In this document: piece after piece, positions 4,858-11,577 of the stretch
Layout: each line of letters begins with the position of its first letter
Numbering within the stretch: the stretch's first letter is position 1
From: Holdemanella porci
GTDB taxonomy: Bacteria > Bacillota_I > Bacilli_A > Erysipelotrichales > Erysipelotrichaceae
Direction: 5' to 3'
Assembly (NCBI RefSeq): GCF_019052655.1
Contig: NZ_JAHQVB010000062.1
Coordinates: forward strand, 1 to 11,577
DNA length: 11,577 nucleotides
Made by a program: the position numbers and the translations under genes
The notes under the pieces: generated by a model
Told to the model about the DNA's origin: nothing
Database searches by the model: none
Seen by the model: only the letters and a program-made list of their open reading frames with translations

Positions 4858-7539
4858 ATGACATATCGAGATAATATTGATAAACTGGCAAGGCGTATCA
4901 CGGATCGTATTCCAGCTAAAGTAAAAAAATTATCCCAAACAGACCCTGAATATGAGTGTTTAAATGAAATCTTAAATGATGAACAATGCGATTTATGTTT
5001 GTGTTTTGAAGTGCGTAAACCACTTTCTTTTGAAGAAGTAGTGAAAAGAAGTGGATGGCCAGCGGGAAGAGTAAATCGTGTATTAAATGAAGTATGCGAC
5101 ATTGGAATGATTGAATACAACTGGGAAAATGAGGATCATCATAAACAGTTTGTGCTTCCTCAATTTGTTCCTGGAGCAGCTGAATTTATGGTTATGAATA
5201 AAGATCTTGTGGAAGAACATCCAATTGTTGCGGATTTCTTTGAAAAGATGACGCGATTACCACTTGAAAAGGTAATGTCAATGGTTCCACCTGGAGGAGC
5301 GGGTATTGGTATGCATGTTATTCCTGTGGAAAAGGCGATTCATGCAAATCAGCAAGCGGTAAGTGTAGAAAAGATTTCGCATTGGTTGAATAAATACGAT
5401 AAATACGCACTTTCTCCATGTTCATGTAGAAGACAACAACGTGTTAGAGGTGAAGGAACTGGTGATGTTGAAGCGGATGTTTGTATTGCGGTAGGTGATA
5501 TGGCAGATTATGTTGTACAGACAAACAAGGGTGGACATTATTGTACGTATGAAGAGGTTATTGAGACTTTAGAACGTTGCGAAAGAAAAGGTTATGTTCA
5601 TCAGATTACCAATATTGATGGAGAAGATAAGATTTTTGCGATATGTAACTGTGCACATGGCGTATGTAATGCATTAAGAACGAGTCAATTGTTTAATACC
5701 CCAAATATGTCGGCAAGTGCTTATAGGGCTCATGTGGATAGTGAAAAGTGTGTTGCGTGTGGAAAGTGTGTGGAAATTTGTCCTGTAGGAGCGGCAAAAT
5801 TGGGTCAAAAACTTTGTACAAAAGCTGGACCTGTATCGTATCCTAAACAGGAACTTCCTGATGATGTAAAGTGGGGCCCTGAAAAGTGGAACTGGAATTT
5901 TAGAGATACAGCTAAAGTCAACTGTTATGAAACTGGAACATCACCTTGTAAGAGTGCATGCCCTGCACATTTACCGGTTCAAGGCTATATTAAGATGGCG
6001 AAAGAAGGTCGCTATTTGGATGCATTAAAGTTAATTAAAGACTTTAATCCATTTCCAGCCGTATGTGGAGCTATTTGTAATAGAAGGTGTGAACAACAGT
6101 GTACGCGTGGATTGATTGATGAGCCTTTGGCTATTGATGAAATCAAGAAGTTTATTGCCGAACAAGAACTTTATGAAGATAAGCGTTATATTCCTTTATG
6201 TGAAAATGTCGAAGGAAAATTTTTCACAAATAAGATGGCCATTATTGGCGCAGGTCCTGCTGGTATGAGTGCCGCTTATTATTTAAGAATAATGGGCTAT
6301 CCTGTCACAATATTCGAAAAGGAAGAAAAACCAGGCGGTATGTTGGCATATGGTATTTCTTCTTTTAGATTAGAGAAGTCTGTGATTGAAGCTGAAATTG
6401 AAGTGTTAAAAGCTATGGGTATTGAGTTCAAGTGTGGCATAGAAGTAGGTAAAGACATTTCGTTGGATGATTTAAGAAATGAGGGATATGAAGCATTCTA
6501 TGTGGCCATTGGTGCTCAAGGATCAAGAAAATTAAATATTCCAGGAGAAGATAATGCGATGGTTGAATCTGGAATTGATTTCTTGCGTAAGGTGAATAAA
6601 ACAGAAAATCCAAATCTAATTTCTGGCGATGTGGTTGTCGTTGGTGGTGGAAATGTTGCGATAGATGTAGCTCGTGCAGCTTTAAGAAGTGGGGCTGAAA
6701 AGGTACATTTATATTCTTTGGAACAAGAAGCTGAAATGCCGGCAAGTTTTGAGGAAGTACAAGAGGCAAAAGAAGAGGGAATTCTTCTTCATTGTGGATG
6801 GGGTCCAAAGGAAATCTTAGAAGATTCAATTGTATTTAAACAATGTGTAAGTGTAAAGGATAAAACAGGAAGATTTAATCCAAGCTATGATGAAAGTGTT
6901 TTGGAAACTATACAATGTAGTCATGTATTACTTTCAATTGGACAAAGTATTATTCCAATTCAAGGATTGGATGTAGAAGTAAATACAAATGGAACAATCA
7001 AAGCAGATGGTACAACACTACAAACATCTGTTGAAGATGTATTTGTTGGCGGTGATGTGTATACAGGTCCAAAATTTGCGATTGATGCGATTAGTCATGG
7101 TAAAGAAGCAGCTGAATCTATGCATCGTTTTGTTCATAAGGGGCATTCTCTAACAATTGGAAGAGACTTACATTTATTTAATGAATTTGATAAGAATAAC
7201 GCATTAATTGATATTGATTTTGATCATGCCAAACGACAGATACCTGGTATTAAAAAGGGGTTGGGTGAAAAATCCTTTAGAGATTTACGTTCAACATTTA
7301 CAGAAGAACAAGTTAAGATTGAAGCCAATCGATGTCTTGGATGTGGTGCAAGTATTGTGGATACCAATAAGTGCATTGGTTGTGGTTTGTGTACGACAAA
7401 ATGCGGATTTGATGCGATCCACTTAACGCGTGATATCAAAGATGGCGCAAGAATGGTTAAGGCGGAAGATAAGATGAAAGCTATCTTGCCGTATGCAGCT
7501 AAACGCCAAATCAAGATTATTCACAATAAGAAGAAATAG
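4858..7539 (+). CDS. Multidomain iron-sulfur/FAD oxidoreductase (GltD/NfnB-like), between hypB and hypA
   Basis: The protein has 893 residues with no signal peptide or membrane segment. Residues 1-100 include a winged-helix-like stretch (LSFEEVVKRSGW). Residues 185-285 are cysteine-rich (PCSC C188/C190, C209, CNC C263/C265, C270). A ferredoxin motif follows at C298, C301, C304 and C308. Residues 355-760 resemble the GltD/NfnB flavoprotein: cluster cysteines C364, C368, C403, C407, C411 and C415, FAD-binding GAGPAG (464-469), NAD(P)-binding GGGNVA (596-601) and FAD-contact GGD (731-733). The C-terminus has C826, C829 and a CxxCxxCxxxC set at 839-849. It should pass electrons between NAD(P)H and ferredoxin-like or unknown partners. 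GGAAGGA at 4846-4851 serves the ATG. The gene is one base from each of its neighbours, implying coupled expression. Its partner subunit is unidentified, and electron bifurcation is only a possibility. Confidence 0.85.
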   Translation: MTYRDNIDKLARRITDRIPAKVKKLSQTDPEYECLNEILNDEQCDLCLCFEVRKPLSFEEVVKRSGWPAGRVNRVLNEVCDIGMIEYNWENEDHHKQFVLPQFVPGAAEFMVMNKDLVEEHPIVADFFEKMTRLPLEKVMSMVPPGGAGIGMHVIPVEKAIHANQQAVSVEKISHWLNKYDKYALSPCSCRRQQRVRGEGTGDVEADVCIAVGDMADYVVQTNKGGHYCTYEEVIETLERCERKGYVHQITNIDGEDKIFAICNCAHGVCNALRTSQLFNTPNMSASAYRAHVDSEKCVACGKCVEICPVGAAKLGQKLCTKAGPVSYPKQELPDDVKWGPEKWNWNFRDTAKVNCYETGTSPCKSACPAHLPVQGYIKMAKEGRYLDALKLIKDFNPFPAVCGAICNRRCEQQCTRGLIDEPLAIDEIKKFIAEQELYEDKRYIPLCENVEGKFFTNKMAIIGAGPAGMSAAYYLRIMGYPVTIFEKEEKPGGMLAYGISSFRLEKSVIEAEIEVLKAMGIEFKCGIEVGKDISLDDLRNEGYEAFYVAIGAQGSRKLNIPGEDNAMVESGIDFLRKVNKTENPNLISGDVVVVGGGNVAIDVARAALRSGAEKVHLYSLEQEAEMPASFEEVQEAKEEGILLHCGWGPKEILEDSIVFKQCVSVKDKTGRFNPSYDESVLETIQCSHVLLSIGQSIIPIQGLDVEVNTNGTIKADGTTLQTSVEDVFVGGDVYTGPKFAIDAISHGKEAAESMHRFVHKGHSLTIGRDLHLFNEFDKNNALIDIDFDHAKRQIPGIKKGLGEKSFRDLRSTFTEEQVKIEANRCLGCGASIVDTNKCIGCGLCTTKCGFDAIHLTRDIKDGARMVKAEDKMKAILPYAAKRQIKIIHNKKK

Positions 7540-7540
7540 T

Positions 7541-7885
7541 ATGCATGAATTAGGAATTGTTGTACATATTTCAAAAACATTGGAAGAACTTGCACAAGAA
7601 AATAATATTACAGATATTCGTAGAGTGACTTTGCAGATAGGAAAAGTAAGCGGAATTGTTCCTGAGTATTTAGTGGATTGTTGGAAATATTATAAGAAAA
7701 AAGTTCCTTTAATTGAAAACTCAACACTAGAATATGAATGGATTGAAGCCATTACGATTTGCGATGAATGTGAAAAAACATATGATACGATTCAATATGG
7801 AAGAGAGTGTCCATATTGTAAGAGTGAACATACAGTTCTTTTTCAAGGTAATGAGTGTCTCATTAAGGAGATTGAAGCCGAATAA
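7541..7885 (+). CDS. hypA: Nickel metallochaperone HypA
   Basis: The protein has 114 residues, the standard HypA length. The start at 7541 gives the invariant N-terminus MHEL, whose H2 and E3 bind nickel; the frame is open upstream to 7493, but those codons are inside the oxidoreductase gene and would destroy the nickel site. Zinc-site cysteines C74, C77, C90 and C93 (CDEC and CPYC) form the usual zinc ribbon, and the VSGIVPEYL segment is typical. HypA works with HypB to insert nickel into [NiFe]-hydrogenase, or urease in some bacteria. The ATG is one base after the oxidoreductase TAG, with only a weak AAGAAG upstream, so translation is probably coupled. The operon terminator begins in its stop codon. 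Confidence 0.93.
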   Translation: MHELGIVVHISKTLEELAQENNITDIRRVTLQIGKVSGIVPEYLVDCWKYYKKKVPLIENSTLEYEWIEAITICDECEKTYDTIQYGRECPYCKSEHTVLFQGNECLIKEIEAE

Positions 7886-7907
7886 GCGTCGAAAGGCGCT
7901 TTTTTTA
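7884..7907 (+). terminator. Terminator of the hypB-oxidoreductase-hypA operon
   Basis: AAGCGTC (7884-7890) pairs with GGCGCTT (7895-7901), including one T-G wobble, around the tetraloop GAAA, followed by a T-run to 7906. The 5' arm includes the last two bases of the hypA stop codon. A second T-run (7915-7923) follows. Confidence 0.85.
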
Positions 7908-7968
7908 GAAAAAGTTTTTTTTTGCGTATATGAGTATGTAGGAAATGCCTACTAGAATTGAGGTGCTC

Positions 7969-8631
7969 ATGCATAGTGCAAATTTATTAAATGATTTCGC
8001 CTTCAAGTATGTTTTTGGCGAAGATTGTAAAGAGGCTAATGATGCCTTAAAATCATTACTTACGGTATTTTTAGAAAGGAAAGTCCATCATGTGGTTGTT
8101 AAAAATTCAGAATTGGTAAAATACTATAGTAAAATGAAAAATCCAAGATTGGATTTGTTGGTTGAATTTGATGATCGAACGATGGTGGATTTAGAAATGC
8201 AGTTAAGACAAACTCAAGATCATCTGCCGATTCGCTTTAGTTATTATTTGGCTAGACTTCATAGTTCTCAAGAATTGGAAGGAAAATATTATGGAGAGTT
8301 AAAGGAAACAATTGTCTTAGTGTTATTTAATGTGAATTTAATTGATAATAATAGAATGTGTAACACATTCACATTGAAAAATGAGGATGGCTTATCTTTT
8401 GTGAAAGAAACAGAAGATCGTATGAAGATACGAACGGTTGAAATGGCAAAGTTGGATGTAAACAAGCCGCTTAAAGAAATGAATGAACAGGAAAAGATGA
8501 TTTATTACTTTTTGAATTGCCACAAGGGAATGGATGATAGTAAAATTAAGGTCATGATAGAAAGTGATGGGGTGATTCAAATGTTAGAGAAGCGTGTAGA
8601 AACCATATCGGATGATGGTTGGAAAAAATAA
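7969..8631 (+). CDS. Rpn-family PD-(D/E)XK nuclease/putative transposase, N-terminal part, frameshifted
   Basis: From the ATG at 7969 this part has 220 residues. I preferred it to the ATG at 7945 because AGGTG (7961-7965) precedes it and the protein then starts close to the family's usual FAFKYVFGE. The nuclease core is intact: D62 (RLDLLVEF), then E76 and Q78 (VDLEMQ), the D...ExQ form of the PD-(D/E)XK site. Rpn proteins are DNA endonucleases linked to RecA-independent recombination and, more recently, phage defence; some relatives are annotated as transposases. The frame ends in tandem TAA TAG at 8629-8634, immediately after a run of six A. With seven A the reading would continue (WKKIIEDF) into the next frame and give about 308 residues, near the normal family length. 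It may be a pseudogene, a slippage-expressed gene or a sequencing error. Confidence 0.75.
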   Translation: MHSANLLNDFAFKYVFGEDCKEANDALKSLLTVFLERKVHHVVVKNSELVKYYSKMKNPRLDLLVEFDDRTMVDLEMQLRQTQDHLPIRFSYYLARLHSSQELEGKYYGELKETIVLVLFNVNLIDNNRMCNTFTLKNEDGLSFVKETEDRMKIRTVEMAKLDVNKPLKEMNEQEKMIYYFLNCHKGMDDSKIKVMIESDGVIQMLEKRVETISDDGWKK

Positions 8632-8900
8632 TAGAAGATTTTAGAAAACTACATGAAAATGAAGAGCGAATGGAACGACAACTTGAACTTGAAGAGGCTC
8701 ATAAAGCACAAGAAGAAGCAAAAAAGGCATTACAAGAAGCGAATAAATTAAGCCAAGAAGCTGACAAGAAAGTAGAAGAAGCAAATAAACAAGTGAAACA
8801 AATGGTTCGTAAGATGTATGAAGATGGTTTTAGTCTTGACCAAATTTCTGAATATTGTTCACTAAATGTGGATGAAATTCAGGTGTTGATAAAATCATAA
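8619..8900 (+). CDS. C-terminal part of the Rpn-family gene, coiled-coil linker and C-terminal domain
   Basis: This 93-residue frame opens with TTG at 8619 and overlaps the N-terminal part by 13 nt. Residues about 25-60 are five consecutive heptads beginning EA, predicting a charged coiled coil. The end (MVRKMYEDGFSLDQISEYCSLNVDEIQVLI) matches the small C-terminal domain of Rpn proteins by eye. It is therefore the other half of the nuclease gene, not an independent family. In E. coli, Rpn C-terminal segments are also made as separate small proteins from internal starts, so stand-alone production here is conceivable. GGA at 8610-8612 gives a weak ribosome binding site. No terminator separates it from the T-box region. 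Confidence 0.6.
   Translation: MEKIIEDFRKLHENEERMERQLELEEAHKAQEEAKKALQEANKLSQEADKKVEEANKQVKQMVRKMYEDGFSLDQISEYCSLNVDEIQVLIKS
8694..8798 (+). repeat. Five tandem 21-bp units encoding heptads
   Basis: Units start at 8694, 8715, 8736, 8757 and 8778 and encode EAHKAQE, EAKKALQ, EANKLSQ, EADKKVE and EANKQVK. The first two codons of each unit are GAA/GAG and GCN. The unit boundaries follow the coiled-coil period. Confidence 0.65.
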
Positions 8901-8908
8901 ATTTTCTG

Positions 8909-8937
8909 TTGCATTTAAAAAAATGTTTGTTTATAAT
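8909..8937 (+). promoter_or_regulatory. Promoter of the T-box-controlled transporter operon
   Basis: TTGCAT (8909-8914) and a perfect TATAAT (8932-8937) are 17 nt apart. The expected transcription start, near 8943, lies just before the T-box leader. Confidence 0.65.
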
Positions 8938-8942
8938 AAAGC

Positions 8943-9181
8943 CATCCTTTGTAAAGGCAATGAAAAGAAGAAGTAGTCGTGGATGCTGCTGATAGTGAGT
9001 TCCTGATGGTGGAAATGGAACAGTAAGCACAGGGTGAACGTGTCTTAGAGCTAAGCTTTCGAAGATTGAGGAAGCTTCGGATACTCCCGTTATGAGTTAA
9101 GGGCTTGTACATTAGTGCAGGAAATAAGGTGGTACCGCGATTTTATAGTCGTCCTTGTATATTCAAGGACGGCTTTTTTTT
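8943..9181 (+). promoter_or_regulatory. T-box leader (tRNA-sensing riboswitch)
   Basis: The T-box core TGGTACC (9130-9136) forms the 7-nt bulge of an antiterminator: AAGG (9126-9129) pairs with CCTT (9153-9156), and GCG (9137-9139) with CGT (9150-9152). Stem I shows the S-turn pair AGTA (8972-8975) and GAA (9036-9038), and an apical hairpin GTTCC/GGAAC (8999-9003, 9017-9021). ACTC/GAGT (9080s-9100s) with nearby CCC/GGG suggests the Stem IIA/B pseudoknot. The bases after GAA are CGTG: CGT (9039-9041) would specify Arg, the one-base-shifted GTG would specify Val. The variable T-box base is T, matching a tRNA with A73. Uncharged tRNA should favour antitermination and switch on the downstream ABC transporter; charged tRNA should favour the terminator. 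This accounts for the 300 bases between the Rpn-family gene and the transporter. Confidence 0.93.
9147..9181 (+). terminator. T-box intrinsic terminator
   Basis: AGTCGTCCTTG (9147-9157) pairs with CAAGGACGGCT (9164-9174), with one T-G wobble, around the loop TATATT, followed by eight T (9174-9181). The 5' arm includes the CGTCCTT that the antiterminator needs, so the two structures exclude each other. Confidence 0.93.
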
Positions 9182-9201
9182 ATTAGAAGGGAATGGTAGA
9201 T

Positions 9202-10731
9202 ATGAAAAAAGGATTTAAATTAATTTCGGCATTTTTAGTAAGTTTTATGATCATGATGTCTAGTGTTATGCCTGCATTTGCCGATGAAACAGATACATCA
9301 ACAACAGGCGATTTATTAGACAAGATTCAAGAAAGAGGAGAATTGATTGTAGGTACATCTCCTGATTTTCCACCTAATGAATTTATTGACTCAACAAAAA
9401 CAGGACAAGCGCAATATGTAGGTTCTGATATTGAATTAGCAAAATATATTGCGAAAAAGATGGGTGTTAAATTAACAATCAAAGCCGCAAGTTTTGATAC
9501 AGTTTTGGCAAATCTTCAAACTGAAGAAATTGATTTAGCAATTACTGGATTGGCTTATACACCAGCACGTGCGCAACAGATGGAAATGTCTATTGGATAC
9601 AATATGACAGAGGATACTGGTGGGCAGGCTGTTATTATCGCAAAAAAAGATGCAGATAAATATAAGAAGTTAACTGATCTAACTGGCTTAAAGGTGGCTG
9701 CTCAACAAGGATCAATCCAGCAGCAATATACAGAAGATCAAATTCCGGACGCAAAACTACAATCCATTTCAAGTATTGATGATGGTGTTGCCCTATTAAA
9801 GAATGGTACGGTACAAGCTGTTGCATGCTCTGAAGGTACAGCTGATGAATATATTGAAAAGAACTCTGAACTTGCGAAGTTAGATGAATTATTCAATATT
9901 GATCAAGATTATGCAGGTAATCGTGTAGGTGCTCCTTTAGGTGAAAAGAGATTGATGAAAGAGGTCAATAAAATTTTAAAGGAAGTCAATAAAAAAGGTT
10001 TATATGAAGAGTGGTATAAAGCGGCTAAGAAACAGAGTAGTGAACAATTTACTTTAACAGCGACTGGATTCTTTGGAACATGTGTTCAAATTGTTCAATA
10101 TTGCTGGCCACAATTATTAAAAGGTTTAGGAATCACTTTAGGACTTGCTGCTATTACTGTTATTTTTGGTACAATTATTGGTGGATTATTTGCCCTAGTA
10201 AAACTATCAAAGAATAAAATCGTACAAGCGATTGCGGGTGTATATGTAGAATTGATTCGTGGAACACCACTATTACTACAATTATGGTTGTTCATCAATA
10301 TTTTCTCTTATTTGACAAATGGAAATATGCCAATGATCGTTAGTGTGATTATTGCCCTTGTCATTAATTCAAGTGCATATGTGGCTGAAATTATTCGTTC
10401 AGGTATTCAATCTGTGGATAAAGGGCAAAGAGAAGCGGCTAAATCACTTGGTATGTCAAATGTACATATGATGACTAAAATCATTATTCCTCAAGCTATC
10501 AAGAATATCTTGCCTGCCTTAGGTAATGAATTCGTTATGATGATCAAGGAAACATCTTTGGCAAGTACATTCTATATTGGAGAATTAATGACTGTTAACA
10601 GTGTTATTAAATCGGCTACTTATAAATCCATTGAACCATTAGTAATTGTTGGTTTGATCTACTTTATTGTTACATATTCATTATCAAAATTAATTAAATA
10701 TATGGAAGGGAAGTTGAGTGTCAGTGACTAA
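9202..10731 (+). CDS. Polar amino-acid ABC transporter, substrate-binding and permease fusion
   Basis: From the ATG at 9202 the protein has 509 residues. AGAAGGGA (9185-9192) is well spaced for this ATG but too close to the in-frame ATG at 9193. Residues 1-27 are a signal peptide ending AFA. Residues about 35-275 are a family-3 solute-binding domain ([25 protein letters not shown]), and residues about 285-505 are a polar-amino-acid permease of the HisM/GlnP type with several membrane helices, [10 protein letters not shown], and the EAA loop [10 protein letters not shown] near residue 411 that contacts the ATPase. This tethered arrangement is known from GlnP-like systems of Gram-positives. The binding pocket cannot be read by eye; a basic amino acid would fit the CGT specifier reading. 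The T-box immediately upstream controls it, and the ATPase gene overlaps its 3' end by 14 nt. Confidence 0.9.
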   Translation: MKKGFKLISAFLVSFMIMMSSVMPAFADETDTSTTGDLLDKIQERGELIVGTSPDFPPNEFIDSTKTGQAQYVGSDIELAKYIAKKMGVKLTIKAASFDTVLANLQTEEIDLAITGLAYTPARAQQMEMSIGYNMTEDTGGQAVIIAKKDADKYKKLTDLTGLKVAAQQGSIQQQYTEDQIPDAKLQSISSIDDGVALLKNGTVQAVACSEGTADEYIEKNSELAKLDELFNIDQDYAGNRVGAPLGEKRLMKEVNKILKEVNKKGLYEEWYKAAKKQSSEQFTLTATGFFGTCVQIVQYCWPQLLKGLGITLGLAAITVIFGTIIGGLFALVKLSKNKIVQAIAGVYVELIRGTPLLLQLWLFINIFSYLTNGNMPMIVSVIIALVINSSAYVAEIIRSGIQSVDKGQREAAKSLGMSNVHMMTKIIIPQAIKNILPALGNEFVMMIKETSLASTFYIGELMTVNSVIKSATYKSIEPLVIVGLIYFIVTYSLSKLIKYMEGKLSVSD

Positions 10732-11458
10732 GGAACTAATTGTTGTAAAAGACTTACATAAAAATTTTGGAGATCTTGAAGTATTAAAAGGAATTGATCA
10801 AACAATCCATCAAGGAGAAGTTGTTAGTATTATTGGACCTAGTGGTTCAGGAAAATCTACTTTCTTACGTTGTCTTAACTTATTAGAAAAACCATCTAGT
10901 GGACAAATTATTTTCGAAGGTATAGATATTGCAGCTGAAAATGTTGATATTGATACACATCGTAAAAAGATTGGAATGATCTTCCAACACTTTAATGTAT
11001 TTCCACATTTAACAGTTTTAGAAAATATTACCATCACACCAATTCTAGAACTTAAAACACCAAAGGCCCAAGCTGAAAAAGAAGCAATTGAATTGCTTAA
11101 AAAAGTAGGCTTGGAAGATAAGAAGGATGAATATCCAAGAAAATTATCTGGTGGACAAAAACAGCGTCTAGCTATTGTTCGTGCTCTAGCTATGCATCCA
11201 GATGTAATTTTATGTGACGAACCAACAAGTGCATTAGATCCAGAAATGGTAAAAGGTGTACTAGAAGTCATTAAAGAATTGGCGGATCAAGGAATGACAA
11301 TTGTGATCGTAACACACGAAATGGGATTTGCTCGTGAAACAAGTGATCGCGTATTATTTATGGATGAAGGTATTATTCAAGAACAAGGAACTCCAGAAGA
11401 TATCTTTGAACATCCACAAAATCCAAGAACTATCAAATTTTTATCGCAAGTACTATAA
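10718..11458 (+). CDS. Polar amino-acid ABC transporter ATPase (GlnQ/ArtM/HisP type)
   Basis: The protein has 246 residues, normal for this class. Visible motifs are Walker [10 protein letters not shown] (40-48), Q-loop Q90 in [13 protein letters not shown], signature LSGGQKQR (143-150), Walker [14 protein letters not shown] (163-175) and switch H200 (THEMGFA), so it should be a functional ATPase powering amino-acid uptake with the fused permease. The start is GTG at 10718, with AGGG (10707-10710) 7 nt upstream; a second GTG at 10724 is less well placed. It lies in the same T-box-controlled operon, and the 14-nt overlap suggests coupled translation. A C-terminal regulatory domain such as that of MetN is absent, arguing against a methionine importer. 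Confidence 0.95.
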   Translation: MSVTKELIVVKDLHKNFGDLEVLKGIDQTIHQGEVVSIIGPSGSGKSTFLRCLNLLEKPSSGQIIFEGIDIAAENVDIDTHRKKIGMIFQHFNVFPHLTVLENITITPILELKTPKAQAEKEAIELLKKVGLEDKKDEYPRKLSGGQKQRLAIVRALAMHPDVILCDEPTSALDPEMVKGVLEVIKELADQGMTIVIVTHEMGFARETSDRVLFMDEGIIQEQGTPEDIFEHPQNPRTIKFLSQVL

Positions 11459-11482
11459 GCTTGGGCACATGCTCAAGCTTTT
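11457..11482 (+). terminator. Terminator of the transporter operon
   Basis: AAGCTTGGGC (11457-11466) pairs with GCTCAAGCTT (11471-11480), with one G-T wobble, around the loop ACAT, followed by TTTTC. The hairpin starts within the TAA stop codon. Confidence 0.75.
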
Positions 11483-11484
11483 CT

Positions 11485-11503
11485 GTACGACAGGCAGTCG
11501 TGC
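11485..11503 (+). repeat. Short hairpin downstream of the transporter operon
   Basis: ACGAC (11487-11491) pairs with GTCGT (11497-11501) around AGGCA, extendable by one wobble and one G-C pair. There is no T-run, so it is not a terminator by itself; role unknown. Confidence 0.35.
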
Positions 11504-11507
11504 TTAT

Positions 11508-11547
11508 AGTTGATAATCAATTACCGATTATCAACTGTTTTATTTTA
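11508..11547 (+). terminator. Second terminator-like hairpin after the transporter operon
   Basis: AGTTGATAATC (11508-11518) pairs perfectly with GATTATCAACT (11526-11536) around AATTACC, followed by GTTTTATTTTAG. It may back up the first terminator or serve as an operator or attenuator for a gene beyond the window edge. Nothing else is recognised between here and 11577. Confidence 0.45.
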
Positions 11548-11577
11548 GAGACAATAAAGTACAAGATACTCGTAACA

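Noticed and set aside
4680..5120. Minus-strand open frame across the hypB/oxidoreductase junction
   Set aside because: Antisense to two confident genes, with no ribosome binding site or recognisable domain.
6428..6829. 133-codon minus-strand open frame inside the oxidoreductase gene
   Set aside because: Low-complexity translation rich in Leu, His and Pro, no ribosome binding site, fully antisense to a well-supported gene.
7945..8900. Insertion-sequence transposase
   Set aside because: Some Rpn relatives are annotated as transposases, but there are no terminal inverted repeats or target-site duplications around it, and the motifs fit a PD-(D/E)XK nuclease instead of a DDE enzyme.
8915..9112. 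Minus-strand open frames over the T-box region
   Set aside because: The sequence is explained in detail by T-box structure on the plus strand, and the translations resemble no protein.
10810..11271. 153-codon minus-strand open frame opposite the ABC ATPase gene
   Set aside because: Antisense shadow of a gene with every ABC motif intact; no family resemblance of its own.
11457..11547. CRISPR or REP-type repeat cluster
   Set aside because: The three hairpins have different sequences and no repeated unit or spacer pattern.

Overview
This low-GC (roughly 35%) window reads as a chromosomal segment of an anaerobic Firmicute. AT-rich codon use, strong AGGAGG-type ribosome binding sites, a T-box leader, an O2-sensitive iron-sulfur repertoire and an Rpn-family gene would all fit the Erysipelotrichia or neighbouring Clostridia. 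The assignment is by general resemblance only. No rRNA, tRNA, CRISPR array or insertion sequence was seen.

Region 1 (1-2334). A PHP-domain phosphatase gene of the histidinol-phosphatase type faces a Crp/Fnr-family regulator, and their 3' ends overlap. The regulator is divergent from a two-cluster ferredoxin-like protein with a cysteine-rich C-terminal domain. The two genes share a compact 84-bp promoter region in which the -10 elements of both directions fall on the same bases. Back-to-back terminators close the ferredoxin gene and the next, opposite-strand operon.

Region 2 (2335-4193, minus strand). This is a two-gene operon with a 4-nt ATGA overlap: a nitrilase-superfamily amidohydrolase followed by a DmpA/P1-type self-processing aminopeptidase. 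Its promoter carries an 18-bp palindrome between the -35 and -10 boxes and sits so close to the ATG that the message may be leaderless.

Region 3 (4194-7907, plus strand). A tight operon holds hypB, an 893-residue multidomain iron-sulfur/FAD oxidoreductase and hypA, ending in a GAAA-loop terminator. HypA and HypB are nickel metallochaperones. The protein between them joins an uncharacterised cysteine-rich N-terminal part, a ferredoxin module, a GltD/NfnB-like flavoprotein and a C-terminal ferredoxin module. No nickel enzyme and no hypCDEF genes lie in the window. This is the most interesting system here.

Region 4 (7969-8900). An Rpn/PD-(D/E)XK nuclease gene is split by a one-base frameshift in an A-run. 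Its C-terminal half contains five tandem heptads that predict a coiled coil.

Region 5 (8901-11577). A complete T-box leader precedes a polar amino-acid ABC transporter made of a substrate-binding/permease fusion and an ATPase. Uncharged tRNA would switch the transporter on. The specifier reads CGT (Arg) or, in the neighbouring register, GTG (Val). Three hairpins follow the operon.
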